Shown here piece after piece: positions 24,393-34,240 of a stretch of 64,000 nucleotides of DNA (within the stretch, counting starts at the first letter, position 1; each line of letters starts with the position of its first letter). The notes under the pieces are model-generated. The model worked only from the letters and a program-made list of their open reading frames with translations, searched no databases and was not told the DNA's origin. The DNA lies in the NCBI GenBank assembly GCA_021464415.1, contig CM038469.1:57095702-57159701 (forward strand), given 5' to 3'. The DNA is from Lonicera japonica. Its lineage: Eukaryota > Streptophyta > Magnoliopsida > Dipsacales > Caprifoliaceae. The translations under genes and the position numbers were made by a program.

Positions 24393-24941
24393 CTTCACAT
24401 AAATAGTTAATTTTAACGGAAGTAATTCTTTTTAGCAAGGGATTTGATTCATATTTTAATTGGATCTCGATTTGGTATAATTTTAGGTTTTAGAGTGAGA
24501 AATTTTTTATGTTTGTATTCAATAGAAGAAATTAGGGCTTTTCTTGGTTCGAAGATAGGGCTTTTTTGAGTTTAATGGGTATTCTATCACTTTTAAGTTT
24601 TAATTGTTGGATGCAGATTTCGAGAAATTAGGATTTGATTCAATTTTTTTGAATTTGCAAATATGAAATTAGGGTTTTCCTAGAAAGATGAGATGAAAGT
24701 GAATGGGAAGAGGAAGATGAAGATGGAGGAGGGGTATTTTGGTCAAATTTTTTATTAAAATAGACGAAAGTGAATGGGATTTAAGTATGTTTAATTAAAA
24801 TTATTTTGACAGTTTATTCAAGTACAATGATTAGCATAGGCTAGTAGTTGTTCCAACAACATTAAGTTAATAAAACATAGAACAATGATAAATTATCTTG
24901 TACGTTTAAACGAAAATCCTAGAATTAATTAATTTTTTTAC
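24393..24941. other. Stretch between the gypsy element and pseudo-exon 4
   Basis: AT-rich DNA with several 'attagggtttt' motifs and a GA-rich patch at ~24690-24740. No exon 5 of the beta-glucosidase could be found here or left of the gypsy element. Confidence 0.45.
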
Positions 24942-25170
24942 CGGTTAATATTTTATACCAAAATATGGAGAATCTAAAAGCATCAAAACCTAGATGTTTC
25001 ATCGTAATAACATCTTCATGTGAGATCAATTTCAAATTAGCAAATGTTTAAAAAAGTAATTATGAATTGAAGGATTTGCTATAAGATAATTAAGTATCGT
25101 TTTGACAATACCTTATAACGGTGATAGAAATCATTGGCAACTTTTCTGCTGCAGTTGTTTTTCACCTTCT
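24942..25170 (-). pseudogene. Beta-glucosidase pseudo-exons 3 and 4
   Basis: Two exon copies match the live gene exactly in length. Pseudo-exon 3 is 25112-25170 (59 bp), encoding VANDFYHRYK at its end, with intact splice signals. Pseudo-exon 4 is 24942-25017 (76 bp), encoding [11 protein letters not shown]. The acceptor before pseudo-exon 4 has changed from CAG to CAT (25018-25020 on plus), so it could not splice normally. The conserved SISW(S/P) has become SIFWY. With 18276-18363 and the inverted repeat, these are the remains of one gene copy; exons 5, 7, 8, 12 and 13 were not found. Confidence 0.82.
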
Positions 25171-25544
25171 CTGCAGCAAAAATACGTTTCTTTCCAAAAT
25201 AAAAATCCCATCTAGAATAAAAATTAAGCAAATATATAGATTTTACAAGGCAACTCAAAATAAGCAAGACAACAGAGATCTTGATTAAGGGTCAGGGTCA
25301 GTTTGTTGCTATATAAACAGTGTAACGGGAAAATATATACCATAACAGTGGGAGAGAAAATTAAAGAGAGGGAAAATAGATAATCACAGTCTTGGTTTCC
25401 CCTCTGTTTTCTAACACACTTTTCTTTTTAGTAAAGTGGGAAGGATCGAAACATATTAATAAAATAGCATAAAGGGTGTTTTGAAAATTTTTATTTCTTT
25501 GTAACCAAAAGAATTTTTTTATTTCTTTAGTATTAATATTATTA

Positions 25545-25665
25545 ATTATCTGACTTTTTTTTGTTTTTTTTTTAATTCTAAGTTCACAGCATAAATCAAA
25601 CCGTATAAGTGGGATCCGGATGAGTTAATTATATTAATTAACATCACTAAAATAAAATTAGAATT
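25545..25665 (-). repeat. Short dispersed repeat, copy A (left of copia)
   Basis: Its reverse complement matches 31083-31165 and 32765-32895. Shared pieces are 'ttagtgatgttaatt', 'aattaact', 'catctaga' or 'catccgga', 'gatttatgctgt' and 'agataattaatta'. Copies A and B are in opposite orientation, so before the copia insertion they formed an inverted repeat. Confidence 0.6.
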
Positions 25666-25765
25666 TGGAAGTTCCGTTGCCCAGAAGATTTTAATTGGTT
25701 GTGGCTTCTGTGCATGTGCAAACATTAACTTTTTTTTTTTTAAATAAAATAAAATTAGTTCATTG

Positions 25766-26015
25766 TGACAAAATTGTGAAGATGCAGAAAAATAAGAGAA
25801 TGAAGAAATGTGTTATTGTAATTATATATGTGTTTGTTATGTGTTCTTACAAGAGAGATACCTCTTATATATACAAATCAAGAGGCAGGAAAACATAAAC
25901 ATGAAAACAGCATAATTACATACAAATGATGAAAATAAACAACATAATTAGATTATACATAGAGAGGGAATATGCTATATAAAAAGGAACATAGAGATGC
26001 TTGATGCTTTTAACA
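25766..26015 (-). repeat. 3' LTR of the copia element
   Basis: On the minus strand it starts TGTTAAAAGC and ends TTTTGTCA. Identical by eye to 30804-31053. Confidence 0.9.
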
Positions 26016-26028
26016 CCCCCCCGCAAGC

Positions 26029-29000
26029 TCAGGAGGACTTTGTAAGCATACGGAGCTTGGACACTAGAAAGCGGAAGCGAGCAGTTACATGGGATTTGGT
26101 GAAGAGATCAGCTGGTTGAAGGGCGGAAGAGATGTGTGGCAGCCGAATGTGTCCTTGGGATAAATGATGACGAGTAAAGTGACAGTCCACTTCAATATGT
26201 TTGGTCCGCTCGTGAAAGACATCGTTATGGGCTATTTGGATGGCACTTCGATTGTCACAAAACAGTGGTGTGGGATCTGGAATAGAGATTCCCATATCTT
26301 GGAGGAGCCAGCGAAGCCAGATGATTTCTGCGGTGGTGTGAGCAAGAGCACGATATTCAGCCTCAGCACTGGACCGAGCAATAACGGTTTGCTTCTTACT
26401 TTTCCACGAAATAAGAGAGTCACCCAAAAAGATGCAGAAGCCTGTGGTTGATCGCCGATCAGTGATATCACCGGCCCAGTCAGAATCAGAGTATCCCTGT
26501 AGCTCAAGACTCGAGGCCGATGATAGATGTAAGCCTTGATAGAGGGTCCCTTTGATGTACCGAATGATGCGAAGGACAGCAGCAAAGTGGACAGAGCGCG
26601 GTGCGGACATGAATTGACTTACAATGTGGACAGCATAGCTGATATCTGGTCTGGTGATGGTGAGATAGTTTAGACTACCAACAAGCTGTCTGTATAATGT
26701 AGGATTAGCCAGAGGAGTACCATCGGAAGGAGAGAACTTGACATTCAATTCAAGTGGGGTGTCTGCAAGCTTGTTATCGGTCAGACCTGCGCGGTCAACA
26801 ATGTCAGAAGCATATTTTACCTGAGAGATGAAGTATCCGGTAGAGGAATGATCAACTTCAATTCCCAGGAAGTAGCGCAGAGTACCCAGATCTTTCATTT
26901 CAAAACATGAAGACAGATATTTTTGGAGTCGAAGTATACCGTCCAAATCATTTCCAGTAATAATCATATCATCGACATATATCAAGAGAACAACAATGCC
27001 CTGAGATGATGAAGAGGTGAACATAGCGGAGTCATGTGTACTCTGTGAAAAACCATGGTTAAGGAGAGCAGTAGAGAACTTTTCAAACCAGGCTCGAGGT
27101 GCTTGTTTGAGACCATAGAGAGCACGCCGTAGTTTGCATACTTGCCCGGGGGAGTGAGGAAGGCCTTGAGGAGGTTGCATATAAACTACTTCAGAGAGAT
27201 CACCATGAAGAAAGGCATTCTTGACATCCATTTGATGAATCGTCCATTGTTTAATAGAGGCAACTGAAATGAGAGTGCGCACAGTAGTCATACGAGCGAC
27301 AGGAGCAAAGGTTTCCTCATAATCAATGCCATATTCTTGAGTGAAGCCCTTGGCTACCAGACGAGCCTTGTAGCGATCAATAGAACCATCAGCCTTAGTT
27401 TTAATCTTGTAAACCCATTTGGACCCAACAACAGAGTGACCGGCAGGTAAAGTGGTAAGCTCCCATGTATCGGTCTTTTGGAGAGCAGTAAGTTCCTCAG
27501 CCATGGCTTGTTGCCAAAGAGGGTCTGACGAGGCAGCGCGGTAAGAGGTAGGTTCATGGAGAGACAACATGGCAGAGAGGAAGCAATGATAATCGGATAG
27601 CTTAGCAGGGGGACGACGAGCACGAGTGGGACGTGGATCAGAGCCGTCGATGGGAGCGATCGAGTCAGGACAAGGCGTAGAGTCAGCAGCATGTGTAACT
27701 TCGGAATCAGTGACAGGAGTATGTAAGGGTGCAGGTGCAGGGGTGGGGAGGGGGGTGGTTTGAGAAATATTTGGAGGAGGAGAAGAATCAGTGAATGGAT
27801 CAACCAGTAGGGAGGGCTCAGGGAAATACACAGAATCCTTAGGTAAGGTATAGTATGGGGTATGTTCCCAGAAGGTGACATGTCTAGAGATACGTAGTCT
27901 TTTTGTGATAGGGTCATAACAGCGATAGCCCTTTTGTTGAATACCATACCCTAAGAAAACGCATATCGCCGTTTTTGGTGTTAGTTTTGTGCGTTCACGT
28001 TTAGGGAGTAGCACAAAACAAGTAGATCCAAAAACACGGAGATAGGAATAATCAGGTTTGGTGCCAAAAAGACGTTCAAAAGGAGACATGCTACCGGTAA
28101 CCAGGGAAGGAATACGATTAATGATGAATGCAGAGGTATGGATGGCTTCCCCCCAGAAAACTGAAGGGACAGATGAGGAAACAAGTAAGGTTCGAGCTGT
28201 CTCAACAAGATGACGGTGTTTGCGTTCGGCCACCCCATTTTGTTGAGGGGTGTCGGGGCAAGAAAGTTGAGGAAGGGTTCCTTGAGATTTAAGAAAATCA
28301 AGAAATGATTTAGACAAATATTCACCCCCGGAATCGGATCGAAAAACTTTGATGATTTTTGAAAATTGAGTTTTAATCATAGTGGCAAATTCAATGTAAA
28401 TTTTCAAAAAATCCGAACGTGAATGAAGTAAATAAGTCCAGGTATAGCGGGAGTAATCATCAATGAAAACAACATAATATAGGGCCCCACCCATAGAGGT
28501 AACTGGGGCTTTACCCCAGACATCAGAATGCACAAGATCAAAAGGAGAATGCGAAAAGGTAGTACTATTATTAAATGGAAGAGCTGGTTGTTTAGCCAGT
28601 TTACAAGCAACACAAGATGGATCTTTATCTAATGCAGCTGGTCCTAACAACCCTTGTTTAACCATAAACTGAAGACGAGAAAAGGAAACATGACCTAATC
28701 TAGAGTGCCAGGAAAGAAAGGAGGAGGGATTGGAGGTAAACGTCGCAAAGGAAGAGCCACTGAGGGAAGGAATTTGTAATTTGTCAGTCACGTATAGTCG
28801 TCCGACTCTATGGCCTGTCCCAACTGATCTCCCCGTCGAACGGTCCTGCACAACAAAACCAGAAGAGTCAAAAGAAATTGTTAGCCCAAGGTCACATAAT
28901 TGACCAACAGATAAGAGTTGCATAGAGAGTTTAGGGACAAGAAGGACATCAGGAACAGACAAACCGTTGGGGGTATGGATGGAACCAATGTGACTAGCAG

Positions 29001-30105
29001 ATATAGTGGAACCACTGGCTGTATGTATCGGGGGAGATGAGTGCATTGGGCTAGAAGTGACAAAGGGGGAAGAGTCAAAAGTCATGTGGTTTGAGGCTCC
29101 AGAATCGAGGAACCAGGGTGAGACGGGTGAGCCAGTAGGAGCAGAGAAGGCGGATGCAACAGTATGATTGAGGTGGGAGGGATTGGCAGAGGCCATATGA
29201 GTGGTTTGTGGACAAAAAACAGGTGGAGGTGGAGAATGATCAGAGGATGTGAAGGCGGCAGTAGAGTGGGAGGAGTGTTGTAGGCCACGCATGTACCGAG
29301 AGGTAGGGGAGGGGCAGTACTTGACGGTGTGACCAAGTTCTTTACAGTAATTACATTTAACCTGGGATGAGGGTCTGGGTGCCCTGGGGGAAAGATGGGG
29401 GGAATATGTGGAAGGGCGCGGAGACGGTTGGTATATGGGAGGTCTGGAGAATTGTTGGTGAGGGCGAGGGGTTGCAATGAACACGGAGGACAGTGATGAA
29501 GAGATGCCGCGGCGGGTTTCTTCAGTAATGAGTTCAGTTAAGGCCACTTCAACGGTAGGCAGCGGTTTACGGTGAAGCATGGCAGCCCGTAGCGGTTCAA
29601 ACTCTTCTCTGAGAGCCATGAGAAACTGGACAAGTCGAGTCTCCTCACGAAAAGTTTCCCATAATTTAAGATCGGTGGTCCATTGTGGTTCCATAAGTTC
29701 CAACTGATCCCAGATAACAGACATACTGGAGTGAAAATCGGAAACAGACTGGCCCACTTGTTGCTGGAGAGCTCGAATATCTTGTTCAAGCTTGTACTTT
29801 TTGGCAAAGTTGGATTGGACATACCGATTTGCCAAAAAAGTCCAAGCTTTTTGGGCGGTATCACATTTGCCGAGTTGTATGCTAATGGATGGAATTACGG
29901 TATTGGCGATCCATGTCAAAATTTTGTTGTTGTTAATATCCCATTCAGAGAATTTGGGATCCGTATCAGCAGGACATGTTTCTTTGCCAGAGACATAATT
30001 CCAGAGACCTTTGCCTTTCAAAAAATTGCGAAACAACATGGACCAATGACTGTAATTGTTGCCATCAAGTTTAATGGTAATAGGGATTTCAGAATTGGAA
30101 GACAT
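26029..30105 (-). CDS. Copia gag-pol polyprotein, 1358 residues
   Basis: One frame encodes everything the element needs. Gag starts with a UBN2-type region (DGNNYSHWSMLFRNF, ~residues 14-28), then a zinc knuckle CNYCKELGHTVKYC (~250). The protease site is WFLDSGASNHMTFD (~330). A GAG-pre-integrase HH-CC segment (WHSRLGHVSF ... CVACKLAKQ) follows. The integrase core is HSDVWG, then FRSDSGGEY, then QQNGVAERKHR. Reverse transcriptase has WVYKIKTKADG, QMDVKNAFLHGDL and the catalytic YVDDMIITG. RNase H has YSDSDWAGD and SSAEAEYRAL. The stop TGA (26029-26031) is followed within a few bases by the purine tract. No stop, frameshift or missing catalytic residue was seen. Confidence 0.93.
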   Translation of the reverse strand: MSSNSEIPITIKLDGNNYSHWSMLFRNFLKGKGLWNYVSGKETCPADTDPKFSEWDINNNKILTWIANTVIPSISIQLGKCDTAQKAWTFLANRYVQSNFAKKYKLEQDIRALQQQVGQSVSDFHSSMSVIWDQLELMEPQWTTDLKLWETFREETRLVQFLMALREEFEPLRAAMLHRKPLPTVEVALTELITEETRRGISSSLSSVFIATPRPHQQFSRPPIYQPSPRPSTYSPHLSPRAPRPSSQVKCNYCKELGHTVKYCPSPTSRYMRGLQHSSHSTAAFTSSDHSPPPPVFCPQTTHMASANPSHLNHTVASAFSAPTGSPVSPWFLDSGASNHMTFDSSPFVTSSPMHSSPPIHTASGSTISASHIGSIHTPNGLSVPDVLLVPKLSMQLLSVGQLCDLGLTISFDSSGFVVQDRSTGRSVGTGHRVGRLYVTDKLQIPSLSGSSFATFTSNPSSFLSWHSRLGHVSFSRLQFMVKQGLLGPAALDKDPSCVACKLAKQPALPFNNSTTFSHSPFDLVHSDVWGKAPVTSMGGALYYVVFIDDYSRYTWTYLLHSRSDFLKIYIEFATMIKTQFSKIIKVFRSDSGGEYLSKSFLDFLKSQGTLPQLSCPDTPQQNGVAERKHRHLVETARTLLVSSSVPSVFWGEAIHTSAFIINRIPSLVTGSMSPFERLFGTKPDYSYLRVFGSTCFVLLPKRERTKLTPKTAICVFLGYGIQQKGYRCYDPITKRLRISRHVTFWEHTPYYTLPKDSVYFPEPSLLVDPFTDSSPPPNISQTTPLPTPAPAPLHTPVTDSEVTHAADSTPCPDSIAPIDGSDPRPTRARRPPAKLSDYHCFLSAMLSLHEPTSYRAASSDPLWQQAMAEELTALQKTDTWELTTLPAGHSVVGSKWVYKIKTKADGSIDRYKARLVAKGFTQEYGIDYEETFAPVARMTTVRTLISVASIKQWTIHQMDVKNAFLHGDLSEVVYMQPPQGLPHSPGQVCKLRRALYGLKQAPRAWFEKFSTALLNHGFSQSTHDSAMFTSSSSQGIVVLLIYVDDMIITGNDLDGILRLQKYLSSCFEMKDLGTLRYFLGIEVDHSSTGYFISQVKYASDIVDRAGLTDNKLADTPLELNVKFSPSDGTPLANPTLYRQLVGSLNYLTITRPDISYAVHIVSQFMSAPRSVHFAAVLRIIRYIKGTLYQGLHLSSASSLELQGYSDSDWAGDITDRRSTTGFCIFLGDSLISWKSKKQTVIARSSAEAEYRALAHTTAEIIWLRWLLQDMGISIPDPTPLFCDNRSAIQIAHNDVFHERTKHIEVDCHFTRHHLSQGHIRLPHISSALQPADLFTKSHVTARFRFLVSKLRMLTKSS

Positions 30106-30221
30106 ATTGAAAAAGGAATATGAATGAATAGAGATGGAACCTTAGATTGATATTATAGGAGCGGAATTGGCAAAAACAGAGGTCACGGTTGAGTCCGGAA
30201 GGTTGAAAAACCCTAGGAACA

Positions 30222-30258
<37 letters not shown>

Positions 30259-30803
30259 GAACAGTGAACAAACGGCGTTAAGTAAATGCCGTTAACTCGG
30301 ACGGCGTCAGGGACGGCGTTACAGACGGTAACGCAGGCGAGTGTAGACTGAGCGCGCGTGGATGCGCGTTGGGCAGTGGCACACACGCGCTTTCAACCTT
30401 GCTTGGCGCGTGGGTTATACAACGATGCGCGTAAGCGCGTGTAAGGTACTCGCGCGTGGGAGCGTGGCAAGAGTGGGGATGTGCGCGTATGGGTGCGCGT
30501 GAAAATTCCAGACGGGCAGATCTCACACGCTGGGCGCGTGAGGGCGCGTGAGGTCTTGTTTTCCGGTGGTTTCGACGGCGGTGGTTTCGTCTCGGCGAGA
30601 CGATGACTGTGATGAGGGGTTGATGAATTTTGGCAGTGGTTTGAAAGGATTTCGAGAGTGTAGAAGTGTGTGAGTACTTGTTTGGGCAACGATGTGTGGT
30701 TGTGGGTGTTGTATGGCAGAAGGGGTGAATGGGGGATTGCTGTGGGAACTATGGTGATGGAGAAGGAATGAATCTCAAAAAAAAAATTATCCCTCTGATA
30801 CCA
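30106..30803 (-). other. 5' leader of the copia element, with A34 run and CpG-rich block
   Basis: It lies between the primer binding site and gag. Positions 30224-30257 are 34 consecutive T on plus (A on the coding strand). Positions ~30290-30560 are far more GC- and CpG-rich than anything nearby, with many 'gcgcgt' and 'acggcg' repeats. Open frames here look like low-complexity Pro, Ala and His repeats and are not convincing proteins. Confidence 0.7.
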
Positions 30804-31053
30804 TGACAAAATTGTGAAGATGCAGAAAAATAAGAGAATGAAGAAATGTGTTATTGTAATTATATATGTGTTTGTTATGTGTTCTTACAAGAGAGATACC
30901 TCTTATATATACAAATCAAGAGGCAGGAAAACATAAACATGAAAACAGCATAATTACATACAAATGATGAAAATAAACAACATAATTAGATTATACATAG
31001 AGAGGGAATATGCTATATAAAAAGGAACATAGAGATGCTTGATGCTTTTAACA
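30804..31053 (-). repeat. 5' LTR of the copia element
   Basis: This is the upstream LTR for the minus-strand element. Identical by eye to 25766-26015. 'tatataaaaagg' on plus and 'ttatatatac' blocks are possible promoter sequences, but none was chosen. Confidence 0.9.
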
Positions 31054-31082
31054 CATTGTATATATAAAGTTTTTTTTTTTTG

Positions 31083-31165
31083 GTTTTAGTGATGTTAATT
31101 ATAACAATTAACTCATCTAGACCCCCCTAAAAAAATCAGATAATTAATTAACTTAGTAAGATAAG
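31083..31165 (+). repeat. Short dispersed repeat, copy B (right of copia)
   Basis: Direct match to the start and end of 32765-32895 with the centre deleted, and inverted relative to 25545-25665. Contains 'ttagtgatgttaatt' and 'agataattaattaactta'. Confidence 0.6.
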
Positions 31166-32764
31166 ATGCAAATTTCAATTGGTATCTTTTCTCCCCCTTT
31201 TTTTTGCAAAGAGAAAATAAAATAATATTTTATAATTATTTTATTTTTTTAAAATTACGGACTTCACCGCTTTTACAATATATATCTATCTACCTGGGTG
31301 TTTGGCGGCCATCTATTGACTCTTTTGTCACCTTGGTTTGCAGCCCCTTTGTATTGGTACGCGAATGATACCGTACAACAAACGAAACCAATTGGAAAAT
31401 CACTGCGATTCAGAGTTCCGGTTACCGGTTTCACACTAAGAAAAAGGCGAGGAGTAATACCATTTGCATGATATTAATTAGCCATGTATGAATGGACGCA
31501 CGTCAGAGCCCATTGAAGAGAGAAGGGGGGTGGTTATGGGCGGGTAATGAAATAAGCAATGAACGGCATTATATAGGATGGTGCCAGCCAAATACAATCA
31601 CCAAGAAACCTGCCCACTTCAATACGTTAATTAATATCGCTTACAATTATCAATTTAGGGGTGTGTTTCATTACTACACCCTGCAACAAAACTATACAAA
31701 AAAGTAATGAAATAGTTGATTTTTATCATTTCGGGGTACTAATCAAATAAGTATATATAAATATTTTAACCATAAAGTGTGACATAGGTGGTAATTGTTA
31801 GAAAAATAGTGAGATTATTTTATTATGGAAATTGCAAAAATAAGGATTAAATAAATTTATCGATCGAGGCGTGTGAGAACACAATTTCTTAAGGTGAAAT
31901 TGCCCGTTGTAGTGAAGCTGATAGTCTTTGTGAGCACACACCTCCCAGGATATAATAATTTAGGGTTCTACAAGTACAATAAAATCCCTATTTGGAACTC
32001 TAAAAATACTCTAGAGGAATCAAAATCAAAATTATGTACATAGAGGAAATCGAATTTTTGTTCTATGTCGATCTATTAGAGACAATAAAGCTACGAATAT
32101 AAAGAAAATCAACGCAACGGAAAAGAGAGTGGGGATAATTGTGTATAACGCATTATGCCTAACTGCAGCCATCATCCCCTAAAAGACTCGGTCAACATTT
32201 GTCTTTAAATAAATTAATAAACTGAATATTAATTTAAAATATTTAAGTAGCAAAAATTTTCGGGCCTCACAAGTGTAGCTCACAAGGCATGAACTAAGGG
32301 CGTCCAAGCCATATTTCCGGGCCCCTCCCACTTGAGCTACGTACCTCAATTAAAGTAATTATATCATTTACATCTAATATATATACAACAATAATTTGTG
32401 CTCCAAGTAGGAAAATCGTTTATGCACTTTATGAGCTTGATTCTTGTTAGAAACACTTGTGGCCAGGGACAACCAGTTTTTTGAGCGGGGATCAGCCCCA
32501 TATCAATATGGGTGTAAGGATACTCTTGACAAAGAATTAAAAAAAAAAAAAAAGTACTAGCATTTCATTTGCGTGAATTTTTTCTTAGATTAAAGACAAA
32601 TTCATTGTATTGAAAGTTTTCAGTGAATCAAACACACATTTAGTACGTGATTCTTTCCGATGATTAGAAAATTTAAGAAAATAATTTTTTTTGGTATAAT
32701 TAAGCACATAAATTATATATTAGAATTGGCTTTAAAAAAAGTGATAAAGTACCAGAATTTTAAT
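31166..32764. other. Intergenic stretch, no gene recognised
   Basis: Positions ~31281-31420 hold a diverged third copy of the low-copy repeat at 17060-17265 and 40472-40680. A block at ~32415-32525 ('cttgattcttgttagaaac', 'aaccagttttttgagcg') has a second copy at ~34260-34355 and could be a SINE-like repeat. The open frame at 31492-31707 matches nothing I know. Confidence 0.45.
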
Positions 32765-32895
32765 TTGATTTTAGTTATGTCACTTAATATAATTAACTAA
32801 TCTAGAGCCGGAAGCTCACTTAGATCTGTTTGATTTATGCTGTCAATTAGAATGAAAAAAAATAAAAAATAAGATAATTAATTAACTTAGTAAGA
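32765..32895 (+). repeat. Short dispersed repeat, copy C
   Basis: Full-length match to the reverse complement of 25545-25665, including 'gatttatgctgt' in the centre and 'aattaattaacttagtaag' at the end. Confidence 0.6.
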
Positions 32896-33128
32896 TAAAA
32901 GGAAAAATATTCATGTATGTGGGCATGCATGCATTTTCTTAACACTCCAAATGTAATACGTTAGTTTTTCCAACCACCCACATTCAATTCCACCAAATTG
33001 CTCCATCTGTACATTCCCAAATTAAGAAAATGTAAGCCAAAGCAATTAATATATGGTTTGTTAATTTGTAATACCCACCCATGGCTTAGTTACATTTCTT
33101 ATGACACAGGGAAAGGGTAATATGCACT

Positions 33129-33543
33129 CTAAGAACATTTTTAATAGGAATGTGTAAAATTATTGTATAAATTTTATATGGCAAGTGAAGTTCACATAAA
33201 AAATTTACATAAATTTATTTACTCTCCAACAACCAATATTAATACTCTTGTGTTAAAAGAAGTGGTTCAACAAAAAACAGTTACCTAAATAACACAAAAC
33301 TACACAAATGAGAAAAGAGAATGAGTGGGTGGAGAGAGAATGTAAGTGGTATGTTGAGTTAATGAGGAGAAAGAATGAGTGGATAGAAAGAGAATTGACG
33401 GTGTAAATTGGATGTACAAAATACATAACCATTATACACAAGAGCTTAGTTGGCATTGATTTTACACAACTATTAAAGTAATAAAAAATTTATACAATAT
33501 TAAATTGACTATTTTTACACAACCCTATTATAAATGCTTTAAG
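33129..33543. mobile_element. Foldback MITE, about 415 bp
   Basis: The left arm ('taagaacatttttaatagg', 'tgtgtaaaa', 'ttgtataaattt') is the inverse of the right end ('ttacacaaccctatt', 'ataaatgctttaag'). The same family is found truncated at ~100-285. Target duplication is not clear, so the superfamily is open. Confidence 0.55.
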
Positions 33544-33686
33544 GGGACGAAATGCAGTACGTTAGGTTTTTCAACCACCCACTTTCAATTCCACCAAATT
33601 GCTCCATCTGTATATTCCCTAATTAAGAAAATGTAAGTCAAAGCAATTAATATAAGGTTTGTTAATTTGTAAAACCCATCCATGAC

Positions 33687-34180
33687 TAGGGGTGTGCCGA
33701 AAAACCGGCCCGAACCGAACCGATTTAGTCGGTTATTTAAGGTTTTTGGTTCGGTTCGGTTGAAAAAAATGAAAACCAATAGGGGTCGGTTCGGTTGGCG
33801 GTTAGCGGAGTTACGAAACCGGCAATAACCGAACCGAACAGAAATAACATGTGTCACGCTACTATTGGTTGGTTAAATTTATTTCTTTATATATATATAT
33901 ATATATATATTATATGTTAAATATTAAATAGATAAAAAATATATAAACTAAAATGTTATTTATTAAAAATTGATTTTAATGTCATGGCCCAACAATATAA
34001 AATAGGCCCAAATTAAAGCCCAAAACCGACAATAACCGAACCGACAATAACCGAACCGACCCCGACCGATTTTAGGTGTGTAGCGGTTCGGCTCGGTTGA
34101 CCGTTGTCGTAAAACCGACAGGTCGGTTCGGTTGGCGGTTAAATTGCACGGTTCGGTTAACCGAACCGTGCACACCCCTA
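33687..34180. mobile_element. hAT-like MITE, 494 bp, rich in GGTTCGGTT
   Basis: Ends TAGGGGTGTGC and its inverse (GTGCACACCCCTA) with a perfect 8-bp target duplication tccatgac at 33679-33686 and 34181-34188. The interior has long inverted 'ggttcggtt / aaccgaacc' blocks and an AT run (~33885-33910). The undisturbed site survives in the tandem copy at ~33100. Confidence 0.85.
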
Positions 34181-34240
34181 TCCATGACTTAGTTACATTC
34201 CTTATGGAAGAAAGCCAGGTTAATTAATCTGCACTCTAAG

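Larger units (their letters stand above)
25766..31053 (-). mobile_element. Ty1/copia LTR retrotransposon, apparently intact
   Basis: The element is 5.3 kb on the minus strand. LTRs at 25766-26015 and 30804-31053 are 250 bp each, and I found no difference between them reading base by base. Target duplication CATTG lies at 25761-25765 and 31054-31058. Next to the 5' LTR (right side) is a primer site fitting initiator tRNA-Met (minus strand TGGTATCAGAGGG, 30791-30803). The purine tract is a G7 run beside the other LTR (26016-26022). A single uninterrupted 1358-residue gag-pol frame lies between. The leader has a 34-base A run on the coding strand and an unusually CpG-rich part. Identical LTRs and an open frame imply a very recent insertion that may still be competent. 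Confidence 0.93.
32935..34240 (+). repeat. Tandem duplication of ~0.6 kb, second copy interrupted by a hAT-like element
   Basis: The first copy (~32940-33135) and second copy (~33545-33686 continued at 34181-34240) share 'caattccaccaaattgctcc', 'attaagaaaatgtaag' and 'aggtttgttaatttgtaa'. In copy 1 the line runs straight on from 'cccatggcttagttacat'. In copy 2 it is split at 'tccatgac' by the element at 33687-34180, giving a clean before/after view of that insertion. Confidence 0.75.

Noticed and set aside
26164..26451. Plus-strand open frame inside the copia element
   Set aside because: Mirror of the intact minus-strand gag-pol frame; no family features of its own.
27354..29864. Several minus-strand open frames overlapping copia gag-pol
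   Set aside because: Out-of-frame shadows with Leu- and Pro-rich low-complexity translations.
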